A stretch of DNA of 64,000 nt from assembly GCF_000185805.1 (NCBI RefSeq), contig NC_014926.1, forward strand, positions 1,296,501 to 1,360,500, given 5' to 3'. Made by a program: the position numbers and the translations under genes. This DNA is from Thermovibrio ammonificans HB-1. Its GTDB lineage: Bacteria > Aquificota > Aquificia > Desulfurobacteriales > Desulfurobacteriaceae. Position 1 is the stretch's first letter. Each line of letters opens with the position of its first letter. The notes beneath the pieces were generated by a model. The model was not told the origin of the DNA. It worked only from the letters and a program-made list of their open reading frames with translations, and ran no database searches. Below, in pieces: positions 24,769 through 35,939 of this stretch.

Positions 24769-26775
24769 ATGAAGAACAAAATCTCGGCACTCTTCCTTGT
24801 AGTGGCCCTAATCGTTCCCCTCGGACTCGGCCTCTTCGTAAGGCTAAACGACGTGCCCGTTTGGGAGAAGCACAAAGCGCTCTTTTTCTTCCACAACAGG
24901 CCTCTATTCACAAGCTACGACGCCTACTACTTCGCCTACTACGCCAAAAGCTACAGCAGCGGCACGTACAAACCGGGAGGGAAAGACCCCTTAACATTTG
25001 TTCCCGACGGCTCCCGCTTTCCGAAACTGATACCGATGGAGAGCTGGTTAGGAGCCCAGCTAACGAAGTTAACGGGAGCAAGCCTTGAAGAGGTGGCTCT
25101 CTGGATGAGCCCGATATTCGGAGTCCTCTTTACGGTTCCCTTTGTCCTCTTCCTCTTCAGACAGAGGCTCTGGTTAACAGGCCTGGCAGGGGCAACTTTA
25201 GGCGTACTCTCCCTGCTCTACCTTGCAAGGACATCAATAGTCAGGTTCGACACAGACAGTCTAAACCTCTTCTTCCCGTTCCTTATAGCCCTCTTCAACC
25301 TGCTGGCAGTAGAGAGTAAGGGATTTAGAGAAACACTCCTCTGGATAGCGGCAGCAGGAGTAACGGCAAACCTATACTACTGGTGGTACCAGCACCCCGG
25401 CCTCGTTTTGGCGTCGCTGATTCCGTTACTTCTACTTCTGCCTTTTAAGAAGGAACTCTCCTTAAAGGAAAAGGCCGTTGCGGCAGTAGCGGCGGTAGCC
25501 GCTTTCAACCCCTTCGTTCTCGCCTCAAGCGTTTCAAGTATTATGACTAAGGTTTACTTCTACATTCTGAGCTACATCGGGGCGGAAACGGCCAAAAAAG
25601 AGGCATTTCCCAACGTCCTTAAAACCATCTCGGAAGCAAGGCACTTTCAGCTCTACGTAACTGCAAATATAACGGCCGGGAACTTGTGGCTCTTTATAGT
25701 GGGACTTGCCGGCACGGCCCTCCTTACAATCAGGGAGTTTAAGAGGTTCATTTTAGTTCTGCCGTTCCTGCTGGTCGGATGCCTGGTCTTCATAAGCGGA
25801 AACAGGTTTGCCATGTACTTGGCACCCTTTGTCGGGGCGGGTTTGGGGTACTTTTTTGACGCGGGGTTACAGCGCTTTAAGAACTGGAGGTTAATCTCCT
25901 TTGCAGTTGCCCCGGTTCTGGTAGCAGCCATAGCTTACGCAAACGCCGACTCTTTTAAGTACTTAGCAAGGCCCAAAATTCCACCGCAAGTGGTGGCAGA
26001 GCTCTACGCCCTTAGAAAAGATACTCCGCAGGGAAGCTGGATATGGACCTGGTGGGACCTCGGAACAGCCATTAAGTACTACGGGGAAAGGGGCGTTTAC
26101 CACGACGGCCAGAGCCAGTTTTCCCCTAAAACTTACTTTATAGCGCTGTCGTTTGTTGAGCCGAGCCTCAAGGCTGCATACAACGTTACCCTCGGAATAA
26201 GCAAGCTCGGGGAGAAGGGAATTAAAAAACTCCTGAAAGAGGGAGTAAAGCCCGACAGGTTGAAGCGTGAGCTTGAGGAAGGTAAGTTCAACGGCCCGGT
26301 GGGTCACCCGGTTTACTGGCTTTTTACCCAGGACCTACTGGGTAAGTTCTACTGGATAAGCTACCTCGGGACCTGGGATTTTAAGAAGGAGAAAGGGATT
26401 AACCTTCCGCTGAAAGGGTATCTGTGTGTGGAGGTGAGGCCGGGACTCCTGGAGTGCCGAGGAAACGTGCTCTTAGACCTTAACAAGGGAATCGTGGCCG
26501 TGAAAGGCAGGAGGTTACAGCTGGGAAGCCTCGGCATAAGGAACGCTTACGGAGAGGTGGTGAAAAAGAGCTTCCCCACCCCGAGCAAGCTCTCTGCAGA
26601 CGTTATCTACGACCCACTCAAACCTCAGGTTGCGGTTTGTTTCCTCATGCCCCAACGGGCTTTCGAGTCTGCGTTTAACAGGCTCTTTATTCTCCGAGAG
26701 CCGAACCCCTACTTTAAGCTCGTAAGGGACAGGTTCCCCTTCGGGGTTCTGTACAGGGTTAAAACTCCAGGGTAG
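24769..26775 (+). CDS. STT3/PglB/AglB-family oligosaccharyltransferase
   Basis: A 668-residue membrane protein: about 11-13 hydrophobic helices over residues 1-400, then a soluble C-terminal domain. The catalytic-loop acid appears in FTSYDAYYFAYYAK near residue 55, and the sequon-binding WWDxG signature appears as TWWDLGTAIKYYG (WWD at about 428-430; WWDYG in Campylobacter PglB). It transfers a lipid-linked glycan to Asn in N-X-S/T outside the inner membrane. It is divergent from the pilin operon, whose products carry sequons, so pilins are the likely acceptors. GGAGGAG precedes ATG. Confidence 0.9.
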   Translation: MKNKISALFLVVALIVPLGLGLFVRLNDVPVWEKHKALFFFHNRPLFTSYDAYYFAYYAKSYSSGTYKPGGKDPLTFVPDGSRFPKLIPMESWLGAQLTKLTGASLEEVALWMSPIFGVLFTVPFVLFLFRQRLWLTGLAGATLGVLSLLYLARTSIVRFDTDSLNLFFPFLIALFNLLAVESKGFRETLLWIAAAGVTANLYYWWYQHPGLVLASLIPLLLLLPFKKELSLKEKAVAAVAAVAAFNPFVLASSVSSIMTKVYFYILSYIGAETAKKEAFPNVLKTISEARHFQLYVTANITAGNLWLFIVGLAGTALLTIREFKRFILVLPFLLVGCLVFISGNRFAMYLAPFVGAGLGYFFDAGLQRFKNWRLISFAVAPVLVAAIAYANADSFKYLARPKIPPQVVAELYALRKDTPQGSWIWTWWDLGTAIKYYGERGVYHDGQSQFSPKTYFIALSFVEPSLKAAYNVTLGISKLGEKGIKKLLKEGVKPDRLKRELEEGKFNGPVGHPVYWLFTQDLLGKFYWISYLGTWDFKKEKGINLPLKGYLCVEVRPGLLECRGNVLLDLNKGIVAVKGRRLQLGSLGIRNAYGEVVKKSFPTPSKLSADVIYDPLKPQVAVCFLMPQRAFESAFNRLFILREPNPYFKLVRDRFPFGVLYRVKTPG

Positions 26776-28132
26776 AGTAAAGTTCGGGCATGTAAACAGG
26801 GAGCTGAAGCTTTCCCTTCACCTCAAGGGCAAAGGGTTCCATACTGCTCTCCTCTCCGTGAACAAGGACAACTTCCGTGTTCTCCTTAGAGGCCCGCCGG
26901 AGCCACTCAAAAAGCTGGGGACCGTCGGCATGGGAGGAGAAGCCGTTTATCGTGTAAACAGAGGCCTTAACGGCAACTATCTCGTTAAAGACCTTAACCT
27001 TCTTAGCACCTTCCACAATGGCCCTTCCCAGAGTTCCTTCGGCCTGATAGCCAACGAATACGATTGAGTTTCTCGGGTCCCAGATTCTGTGCTTGATGTG
27101 GTGGAGGATTCTGCCTCCCGTACACATGCCGTTTCCGGCGATTATGATGGCCCTCCCCCTGTAGTCGTTAATTCTCTTAGACTCCTCAACGGTCCTCGTA
27201 AACTCAAGGTAGGGAAAGGAGAAGATGTCCCCTCTCTCCTTTAGCTCCCTTAAAACCTTATCCTCCAGACACTCGGGGTGTTTCCTGAAGGTTTTTGTAA
27301 CCGATATGGCAAGGGGAGAGTCGAGGAAAACTCTGCAGGGGGGAAGCTCCCCTTTCTCATACATATTTTTCAGGATGTAGAGGATATCCTGAGCCCTCTC
27401 GAGGGCAAAAGTGGGGATAAGGACCGAACCTCCCCTCTCGAAAGTAGAGAGGACCGCCTCTTTAAACTCCCTCACAGACTCTTCAAAACTCTTGTGGCGT
27501 CTGCTGGCGTAAGTGGTCTCTATAAGAACAACATCGGCCTTAGGGGGCGGTTCCGGGTCCCTTATAAGGGGCTTCCCCCTGTTGCCTACGTCTCCGCTGA
27601 ACAGAAGGCGCTTTCCCTCCACCTCCAGCTCAATGAACTCCGAACAGAGTATGTGGCCGGCGTCGTGGAAGCGGAATTTAACCGGCCCTACAGAGTACCA
27701 CCTGTTAAACTCGCACCTTGTAAAGTGGGAGAAGGTGTCGAAAACGTCGTCTACGGTGTAGAGGAGCTCCTTGGGCTTCTTCCCCTCCCTCAGGCGTTTC
27801 CTGTTGGCTGTTTTAACGTGTTCCTCTTGAACCTGGGCGGCGTCAAGGAGGATGAGGTGGGCGATATCAACGGTTCCGGAGGTTGCATAAATCTTCCCGT
27901 TAAACCCCTTCTTCACAAGGTAGGGTAAACGGCCGCAGTGGTCCAGGTGGCCGTGGGAGAGGATTACAAAGTCCACCTCGGAAGGGTCGAATGTGAACTT
28001 CGGGTTAAGGTCTTCAAGCTCTTCACTCCCCTGAAAGAGCCCGCAGTCGAGGAGGAATCTAACTCCCCCCGCTTCAACGAGGTGACAACTTCCCGTTACA
28101 ACCCTTGCCGCTCCGTTAAAGGTTATTCTCAC
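26759..28132 (-). CDS. MBL-fold/beta-CASP RNA-processing nuclease
   Basis: 457 residues. The metallo-beta-lactamase site is SHGHLDHCGRLPYL near residue 60, with FHDAGHILCSEFIEL and FSGDVGNRGKPLI; the beta-CASP part has IPTFALERAQDILYIL and GNGMCTGGRILHHI; the C-terminal KASVYTINGFSSHADGPQLFEWL and VLVHGEESSMEPFA form the RMMBL region. Members are RNA endo/exonucleases of the CPSF73/TTHA0252 type. Its 3' end overlaps STT3 by 17 bases; it overlaps the thioredoxin gene by four. Confidence 0.92.
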   Translation of the reverse strand: MRITFNGAARVVTGSCHLVEAGGVRFLLDCGLFQGSEELEDLNPKFTFDPSEVDFVILSHGHLDHCGRLPYLVKKGFNGKIYATSGTVDIAHLILLDAAQVQEEHVKTANRKRLREGKKPKELLYTVDDVFDTFSHFTRCEFNRWYSVGPVKFRFHDAGHILCSEFIELEVEGKRLLFSGDVGNRGKPLIRDPEPPPKADVVLIETTYASRRHKSFEESVREFKEAVLSTFERGGSVLIPTFALERAQDILYILKNMYEKGELPPCRVFLDSPLAISVTKTFRKHPECLEDKVLRELKERGDIFSFPYLEFTRTVEESKRINDYRGRAIIIAGNGMCTGGRILHHIKHRIWDPRNSIVFVGYQAEGTLGRAIVEGAKKVKVFNEIVAVKASVYTINGFSSHADGPQLFEWLRRASKENTEVVLVHGEESSMEPFALEVKGKLQLPVYMPELYSTLEF

Positions 28133-28557
28133 TTCAGCCTCTCCCTGAGGACTCCTTCTGTCACAGGACCAACCAGTCCATCTTCTATCCTACCATCTTT
28201 AACTATGAGGAGCGTCGGAGTGGCCAGTATCCCGAACTTCCTGGCAAGCTCGGGCTTTTCCGCAACGTTCACCTTCACAAAGTGAACCCTCTTCAACTCC
28301 TTACTCAGCTTTTTCACAACGGGGTCAACCATCATACAGGGCCTGCAGTTGGGGGCCGAGAAGTAGATTACCCCCTTACCCTTCTTGAGCTTCGCAAACT
28401 CCCCTTCAAGGGGTATCTCCTGCCCCTTCATCCTCGACGACTTCCACTTCCAGTAGACCCTTATACCGAAGACGAAAAGTAGGGAGAAAACGATGAGAAC
28501 CAGGATAACGTCAAAGAATATGGCCGCAACCTTTAAAAGAGGCTCCGGAATAGACAT
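28129..28557 (-). CDS. Membrane-anchored thioredoxin-like protein
   Basis: 142 residues with one membrane helix (about 10-32) and a thioredoxin fold: IYFSAPNCRPCMMVDPVVKKL holds the active site CRPC, and FGILATPTLLIVKDG contains the cis-Pro. With a basic segment after the helix (WKWKSSR) the domain is predicted cytoplasmic. It may reduce disulfides of membrane-proximal partners. Coupled to the beta-CASP gene by a four-base overlap. Confidence 0.85.
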   Translation of the reverse strand: MSIPEPLLKVAAIFFDVILVLIVFSLLFVFGIRVYWKWKSSRMKGQEIPLEGEFAKLKKGKGVIYFSAPNCRPCMMVDPVVKKLSKELKRVHFVKVNVAEKPELARKFGILATPTLLIVKDGRIEDGLVGPVTEGVLRERLK

Positions 28558-28621
28558 AGCTCCTCCTCGGCGTTAAAATTTGTGGCAACTATTATTGCAC
28601 AAGCGTTCGGGAGGTTCCGGA

Positions 28622-31375
<2,754 letters not shown>

Positions 31376-31377
31376 CC

Positions 31378-31902
31378 TTGAGAGTAGCTCTCATTGCGGC
31401 ACTTTTACCGGTGGTGGGGTGTGCATCCCTCCCCGCCGCCTCGGTTCAAAAACCTAAAAAGGTTGAGCACGTTTACATAGAGCCGGTAACCAACAGAACC
31501 TCCGAAGAGGGGCTTGACGTAATATTCACGCGGGCCGCCGATAACGCCTTCTACACAGACCCGAGGTTCAAGGTAGACTTAATTCCGGTTCCCGACAGAA
31601 CCGTAGTAGTGAAGACCACCGTTGACTCAATCTCCACCTTCCCCGTAGGATTTGACTCAAGAGACGTTGCCAGGAAGTACAGAATGACGATAGGCGTTAC
31701 GGTGAAGCTCATAAAGTACGGCTACAGACACCCCTTCCTCACCTTCCACATAGAGCGATACGACTTCTACGACGCCTACGGAACGGCTTCGGAAGTTGAG
31801 GCAAAGCGGAAGGAGTGTATGGAGAGAATAGCAAGGGAGATATTCAACGAGGTGGGGGAGAGGCTCTACGTTGAGAGTGCTAAGGAAATTCAGAAACGGT
31901 AG
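31378..31902 (+). CDS. lptE: LPS-assembly lipoprotein LptE-like
   Basis: 174 residues from TTG at 31378. The signal ends in lipobox VVGC (C15). The mature part has HVYIEPVTNRTSEEGL near the start and a beta-rich body typical of LptE, ending in a helix. leuS-lptE adjacency is widespread in diderm bacteria and supports the call. LptE plugs the LptD barrel; lptD is 10.5 kb upstream. Its end overlaps the next ORF by 32 bases. Confidence 0.8.
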   Translation: MRVALIAALLPVVGCASLPAASVQKPKKVEHVYIEPVTNRTSEEGLDVIFTRAADNAFYTDPRFKVDLIPVPDRTVVVKTTVDSISTFPVGFDSRDVARKYRMTIGVTVKLIKYGYRHPFLTFHIERYDFYDAYGTASEVEAKRKECMERIAREIFNEVGERLYVESAKEIQKR

Positions 31903-32185
31903 GTTCCTCCTGGTAGAGGCAGAGTGGAAAGGGGAGCGGTTCATATACCTGAAGGATAAAAAGCAGGGAAGCGTATCCCTGGGAAAGGCCAAAAGTGAGC
32001 TCAACCTTGAGAGAGAGTGGGAGAGCTACCTAAAGGGGGAGAACAGCTGTTTGCCCTGCACTCTACTTTTGAACCTGACGGACAAAGTTGTGGCGGCCGG
32101 AGAGCTCTCTTACGAAGACGGCCTGACCCTTAAAGAGCTGGAAACTTTTGAAACCCTGCTGAGTAGGGAGGTAGAGGATGGTTAA
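31871..32185 (+). CDS. Hypothetical protein, 104 residues
   Basis: Starts at TTG 31871 or GTG 31877; the former is seven bases after GGGGGAGAGG. The product begins with a beta-rich segment (GRFLLVEAEWKGERFIYL) and ends in an acidic helix (SYEDGLTLKELETFETLLSREVEDG), with one CLPC pair at about residue 60. No family recognised. It overlaps lptE upstream and yedF downstream by eight bases, so it belongs to the leuS-lptE-yedF transcription unit. Confidence 0.65.
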   Translation: MRVLRKFRNGRFLLVEAEWKGERFIYLKDKKQGSVSLGKAKSELNLEREWESYLKGENSCLPCTLLLNLTDKVVAAGELSYEDGLTLKELETFETLLSREVEDG

Positions 32186-32786
32186 GGTTGACTGTAGAGG
32201 GCTCGCCTGCCCTATACCGGTTCTCAAGACCAAAGAGGCCCTTGAGAAGGGAGCCACAGAGCTCCTCGTAATAGTGGACAACAAGGCATCAAGGGAGAAC
32301 GTTAAGCGGTTCGCCTTAAAGGAAGGCTGCTCGGTAGAGGTTGAGGAGAGGGACGGCCTCTTCTACCTGAAAATCACCAAACAGGGAGCTTCCGCCCCTT
32401 CTACCTCCGCCTCCGAAACCAAAAAGGGCCCCGACAGCCGAGGGAAAAAGTCGGTAACGGTCCTCATAGCCTCCACCTACGTGGGGGAAGAAGAGGAGCT
32501 GGGAAGAATACTTATGAAGGGGTTTTTAAACACATTCATCAACGCAGACCCTATGCCATCGAGAATCGTTTTGATAAACGCAGCCGTGAAAATGGCGTGT
32601 GAAGGGGCAGAGCCGGAAATTCTTCAGGCACTTAAAAAACTCGAGGAGGCCGGGGTAGAGGTAATCTGCTGCGCCACCTGCCTTGACTACTACAAGCTCC
32701 TTGAGAAAGTAGCAGTGGGAACCCCCTCAAACGCCTACGACGTGGTTCAAGCGCTTGTCACCTCCGACCTTGTTGTAAGGCTGTAG
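32178..32786 (+). CDS. yedF: YedF-type sulfurtransferase-like selenium metabolism protein
   Basis: 202 residues in two domains. The N-terminal TusA/SirA domain has CRGLACPIPVLKTKEAL with the CPxP motif; after a Ser/Thr linker (about 73-90) a DsrE-like domain carries GRILMKGFLNTFINADPMPSRIVLINAAV and EVICCATCLDYY. This two-domain form is the YedF family, linked to selenium metabolism. It hints that the organism uses selenocysteine, but no sel gene is in the window. The last 40 bases overlap a convergent membrane-protein gene. Confidence 0.88.
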   Translation: MVKVDCRGLACPIPVLKTKEALEKGATELLVIVDNKASRENVKRFALKEGCSVEVEERDGLFYLKITKQGASAPSTSASETKKGPDSRGKKSVTVLIASTYVGEEEELGRILMKGFLNTFINADPMPSRIVLINAAVKMACEGAEPEILQALKKLEEAGVEVICCATCLDYYKLLEKVAVGTPSNAYDVVQALVTSDLVVRL

Positions 32787-33508
32787 GCAGCCGCCGCAAA
32801 AGCCCCGAAGAGAACCGACGAAAAGTAAAAGAGCACCGCAGAGGCCGGTGAGAGGACAACGGAAACGGCAAATACAAGGGCCATAAAGGTGGTGACCGTA
32901 AGGATGACGGTTGCCACCGTTACCACCTTAAAGTAGCCGAAGGAGAGAGTCTTCAGGTAGTTTGAAGGCAGGTAGGAGGTCACAAAGGCGGCAAAGGAGC
33001 CTCCAAACCCTTCCCTGCTCAGCGCAGCACCAAAGGCCAAGAAGTAGCCGTAAAAGTAGAAAGACCACAGCAGCGAAACGGCCAAGAAGACGAAAAAGCC
33101 CCTGAGAACAAGCTCCTCCGGCTTCACACCATCCTCAACCATCGGGACGATTCCCGACGCCAAAACAACAGCTCCGGAAAGGGCAGAGAGAAGGACGGAA
33201 ATAACGGTGGAGCCGAGGATGATACCCCAGGTTGTGGAAGCTCCTTCCGTAAACACCTTAAGGGAGTTACTCTCGCCTATAAACCGGTAAAGCTCCTCCG
33301 GTGGAGGACTTTGAACAAGGGGTCTGCCGAAGTAAACGGCAAGCTGAACCCCCAGGTAGGAAATCAGTAGCGATAGAACAGGAGAGAGTAGGTGGAGGAA
33401 ACCGGAAAAAGCAGAAGCGGTAAAAACAGAAACGTAGACCACAAGGGGCTTCCAGCATTTGAAGGTGGCGTTGAACGAGTAATCGAGGAGCGAGGAGATG
33501 CGGGACAC
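32747..33508 (-). CDS. Hypothetical multi-pass membrane protein
   Basis: 253 residues with about five or six hydrophobic segments (near 20-55, 95-120, 130-165, 190-215, 215-240). It starts MSRISSLLDYSFNATFKCWKP, reminiscent of DUF4013/YciC-like membrane proteins, but I cannot assign a family. The ATG is followed 3' by convergent yedF, and tRNA-Thr begins only 18 bases upstream on the same strand. Confidence 0.7.
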   Translation of the reverse strand: MSRISSLLDYSFNATFKCWKPLVVYVSVFTASAFSGFLHLLSPVLSLLISYLGVQLAVYFGRPLVQSPPPEELYRFIGESNSLKVFTEGASTTWGIILGSTVISVLLSALSGAVVLASGIVPMVEDGVKPEELVLRGFFVFLAVSLLWSFYFYGYFLAFGAALSREGFGGSFAAFVTSYLPSNYLKTLSFGYFKVVTVATVILTVTTFMALVFAVSVVLSPASAVLFYFSSVLFGAFAAAAYSLTTRSEVTSA

Positions 33509-33525
33509 CTTCCCTCCGTTAAAAG

Positions 33526-33601
33526 TGGTGCTGGCGGGGGGACTTGAACCCCCGACCTGGGCATTACGAGTGCCCCGCTCTGCCAGCTGAGCTACGCCAG
33601 C
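33526..33601 (-). tRNA. tRNA-Thr (anticodon CGT)
   Basis: Minus strand: acceptor GCTGGCG pairs with CGCCAGC, discriminator A and encoded CCA. The stem GGGCA/TGCCC encloses CTCGTAA, anticodon CGT (reads ACG). D-arm TAGCTCAGCTGGCAGAGC and T-arm GGGGGTTCAAGTCCCCC are canonical. Confidence 0.95.
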
Positions 33602-33604
33602 ACG

Positions 33605-33856
33605 CTACTTCTTCTCGTTACAGTAGCGCTCAAGCTGCGACGGCACGCCCATCTTATGGATAAGTATAGAAGATGGACAGATGCCTGTCACGGCGTAGAA
33701 CATTAACATAAATCCTACAAAAGCGGTAAAGTAGAAGAAGTACTTGTTACCGGTAATCAGGCCGAGAAGAACGCTGAAGAAGACGAAAAAGCCTGCCAGG
33801 AAAGAGGTTATCCGCTCAACGTACCAGCTATCGGTTTTAGCCCTGTAAATCGCCAT
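33605..33856 (-). CDS. DUF2892-like small membrane protein
   Basis: 83 residues from ATG 33856 (MAIYRAKTDSWYVERI), chosen because GGAGGGAGCAGG precedes it; a longer frame would overlap the upstream gene further. Two hydrophobic helices (about 18-38 and 42-62) with FMLMFYAVTGICPSSIL match the DUF2892/YgaP membrane region, found alone or fused to rhodanese. Function unknown. It overlaps the upstream gene by 20 bases and ends just before tRNA-Thr. Confidence 0.7.
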   Translation of the reverse strand: MAIYRAKTDSWYVERITSFLAGFFVFFSVLLGLITGNKYFFYFTAFVGFMLMFYAVTGICPSSILIHKMGVPSQLERYCNEKK

Positions 33857-34586
33857 TGCCTGCTCCCTCCTTCGTGTAGATAAGCCTGCACCCTCTCGGA
33901 ACGGCACTGTAAATTTTATCGGCACTTATAAAATTACCTCCGAAACAGACTCCGGCAAGCTCCCCCGCAAAGTCGAAGACGAAACCGTTCAACATGGGAG
34001 AGCACTCGCCCGTAAAGGGCTCGTAGGAAACGGCCCCGTAACTCTTAACGGCGGCAAGGGCTCCAAACTGTTCCACCTCTCCCCTTTGAACCTCTGCAGG
34101 GGGAATGCCGCCGATGTCGTACTCGGCAACGAGCAGCCCCCGGCACAGGTAAACCTTGTCGGGAGGGCCGAAGTTGTAGCCGTTTAGCCTGAGCGTAACA
34201 GAAGACCAGTTAACAGGGTAGATGGAGAGGAGGAAGACCGCACTCTTTCCTCCCCCCAGGGGCTTAACTTTGAGGACGAGGGCGGGGAAGCTCTTGCTCC
34301 TTCCCTTAAGGTTAACAAAGTAGGTCGGAATAACCTGTGAAAGCTGCTCTACCCTCTGCTCCACCTCCGGAGGGAGCCCGGTGCCGTTAGAGCTCTGAAG
34401 AGCCTCGGTAGAGTTAGCGGAAACCGGAGGGTTCAAGCTCTCCTTGGGGCGGATACTCGCCGCCTTTAAGCTCTTTCCGTTGGAAAACGGACCGTAAGAC
34501 GGAGAGTAAAGAACGAACGCAACAAACAGAAAGAGGGCCGTTAAAGCCGCCAAAACGGCAGAGATAAGAGCCACAGGTCTACTCAT
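33837..34586 (-). CDS. Membrane-anchored protein with a degenerate trypsin-like domain (tentative)
   Basis: 249 residues with one N-terminal helix (about 8-28), a Ser/Asn/Pro-rich linker (30-75) and a beta-rich domain. The end of that domain, GECSPMLNGFVFDFAGELAGVC, resembles the GNSGGPLLNLKGEVVGV region of trypsin-like S1C proteases but lacks the GxSGG nucleophile motif, so the protein is probably non-catalytic. It is coupled to the PilF-like gene (eight-base overlap), suggesting an envelope role. The family link is my inference. Confidence 0.6.
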   Translation of the reverse strand: MSRPVALISAVLAALTALFLFVAFVLYSPSYGPFSNGKSLKAASIRPKESLNPPVSANSTEALQSSNGTGLPPEVEQRVEQLSQVIPTYFVNLKGRSKSFPALVLKVKPLGGGKSAVFLLSIYPVNWSSVTLRLNGYNFGPPDKVYLCRGLLVAEYDIGGIPPAEVQRGEVEQFGALAAVKSYGAVSYEPFTGECSPMLNGFVFDFAGELAGVCFGGNFISADKIYSAVPRGCRLIYTKEGAGNGDLQG

Positions 34587-35376
34587 TCATCTCCTCTAAG
34601 AGCCTTGTTGCATCGGCGGCAAGGGGAGTTGTGGGGTTCACGTTCACACACTTTCTGAGGAACTTTACCCCGTTATCCCTGTCGCCGACTTTCAGGTAGA
34701 GCTTCCCAAGGGCACAGTAAGGATACTGCAAGTTGGGATAGAGGTTTATAAGCCTAAAGTAAAGGTCTTGAGCCCTTCCGTAATCCCCCTCTTTCTCAAA
34801 AATCTTTGCAAACTCTACGTAGGCTGGAACGTAGTCGGGGTTGTTCCTGATTGCAAGGGCGAGGTTCCTCTTGGCCCCCTTCAGGTTACCCTCCTTCTCG
34901 TCAAGGAGGGCAAGGTGGTAGTAGGCAACCTCCGGGGTAAGGTACAAGGGGTTGGAAAGGGCCTTCTCGTAACAGCGCCTCGCCTCTTTTAGGTTTCCCT
35001 CCTCCTCGTAGAGCATTCCAAGGTTCAGCCAGGCTTCGGAGAAGTTGGGTTTAAGGCGTAAAGCCTTCTGAAGGTTCTCTCTTGCCCTCTTCAGGTCTCC
35101 CCTCTTTAAGAAGGCAAGGCCCAAGGCGTTGTATATCTTAGGGTCGTTAGGCTCGAGTTTCTTCGCTTTATAGAGGTAGTTAAGGGCAAGCGGAATCTCT
35201 CCGAGGTTAAGGTAGGCCACGGCTATCTGGTAGTACCCTTGAGCCTTCTCCTTCGGAGAGGGTTTGGGAGGAGCCTGAGCAACGGGTACCTGAACTTTCG
35301 GCTTTTCCTTTCCTCCAAAAGGCAAACAGCCGCCGAGAAGCGCTGCAGAGAGGAGAAGGGGTAAAAACCTTTTCAT
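34579..35376 (-). CDS. TPR lipoprotein, PilF/PilW pilotin-like
   Basis: 265 residues: signal and lipobox LLGGC (C17), then about six tetratricopeptide repeats (LNLGEIPLALNYLYKAKKLEPNDP; ALGLAFLKRGDLKRARENLQKAL; LNLGMLYEEEGNLKEARRCYEKAL; LALLDEKEGNLKGAKRNL; IFEKEGDYGRAQDLY; ALGKLYLKVGDRDNG). PilF/PilW lipoproteins of this form pilot the PilQ secretin to the outer membrane. No PilQ gene is nearby, so a general TPR lipoprotein is the alternative. It follows folE by one base. Confidence 0.75.
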   Translation of the reverse strand: MKRFLPLLLSAALLGGCLPFGGKEKPKVQVPVAQAPPKPSPKEKAQGYYQIAVAYLNLGEIPLALNYLYKAKKLEPNDPKIYNALGLAFLKRGDLKRARENLQKALRLKPNFSEAWLNLGMLYEEEGNLKEARRCYEKALSNPLYLTPEVAYYHLALLDEKEGNLKGAKRNLALAIRNNPDYVPAYVEFAKIFEKEGDYGRAQDLYFRLINLYPNLQYPYCALGKLYLKVGDRDNGVKFLRKCVNVNPTTPLAADATRLLEEMNE

Positions 35377-35377
35377 C

Positions 35378-35938
35378 TTACCTGCCCTTTATCAGAAAGA
35401 GAGCTTCCATCCTGGTAGGCTCATGCCTCATAACACCCTTCACGGCGCTGGTCACGGTAAACGAGCCGGGTTTCTTAACTCCCCTCATAATCATACACAG
35501 GTGCTGGGCCTCAACCACCACCATAACTCCCTTTGCCCCCAGCTTCTCCATAATTGCGTCCGCAATCTGCTGGGTCATCCTCTCCTGAAGTTGGAGCCTT
35601 TTGGCGTAAACGTCTACAATCCTTGCAAGTTTTGAGAGGCCGGTAACTTTATCGTTACCGGGAATGTAAGCCACGTGTGCCTTTCCGAAGAAGGGGAGCA
35701 TGTGGTGCTCACACATGGAGTAGATGGGAATATCCCGAACTATTATCATCTCGTCGTAGCGCTCGGTGAACAGAACCATGTGGTTCTCGGGGGAGTCGCC
35801 GTAGCCCGAGAGCACCTCTTCGTACATTTTGGCAACGCGCTTCGGGGTATCCCTGAGACCCTCCCTGTCGGGGTCCTCACCGATGGCAAGGAGAATCTCC
35901 CTAACGGCACGCTCTATCCTCTCCCTGTCGAAAGCCAA
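35378..35938 (-). CDS. folE: GTP cyclohydrolase I
   Basis: First step of folate (and pterin) synthesis, GTP to dihydroneopterin triphosphate. 186 residues, usual length, with [20 protein letters not shown], the zinc/catalytic [18 protein letters not shown] and [15 protein letters not shown], and a late [12 protein letters not shown] holding the third zinc ligand. The TTG start lies four bases after GGAGGCG, directly after the ftsH stop, so it is read with ftsH. Confidence 0.96.
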   Translation of the reverse strand: MAFDRERIERAVREILLAIGEDPDREGLRDTPKRVAKMYEEVLSGYGDSPENHMVLFTERYDEMIIVRDIPIYSMCEHHMLPFFGKAHVAYIPGNDKVTGLSKLARIVDVYAKRLQLQERMTQQIADAIMEKLGAKGVMVVVEAQHLCMIMRGVKKPGSFTVTSAVKGVMRHEPTRMEALFLIKGR

Positions 35939-35939
35939 C

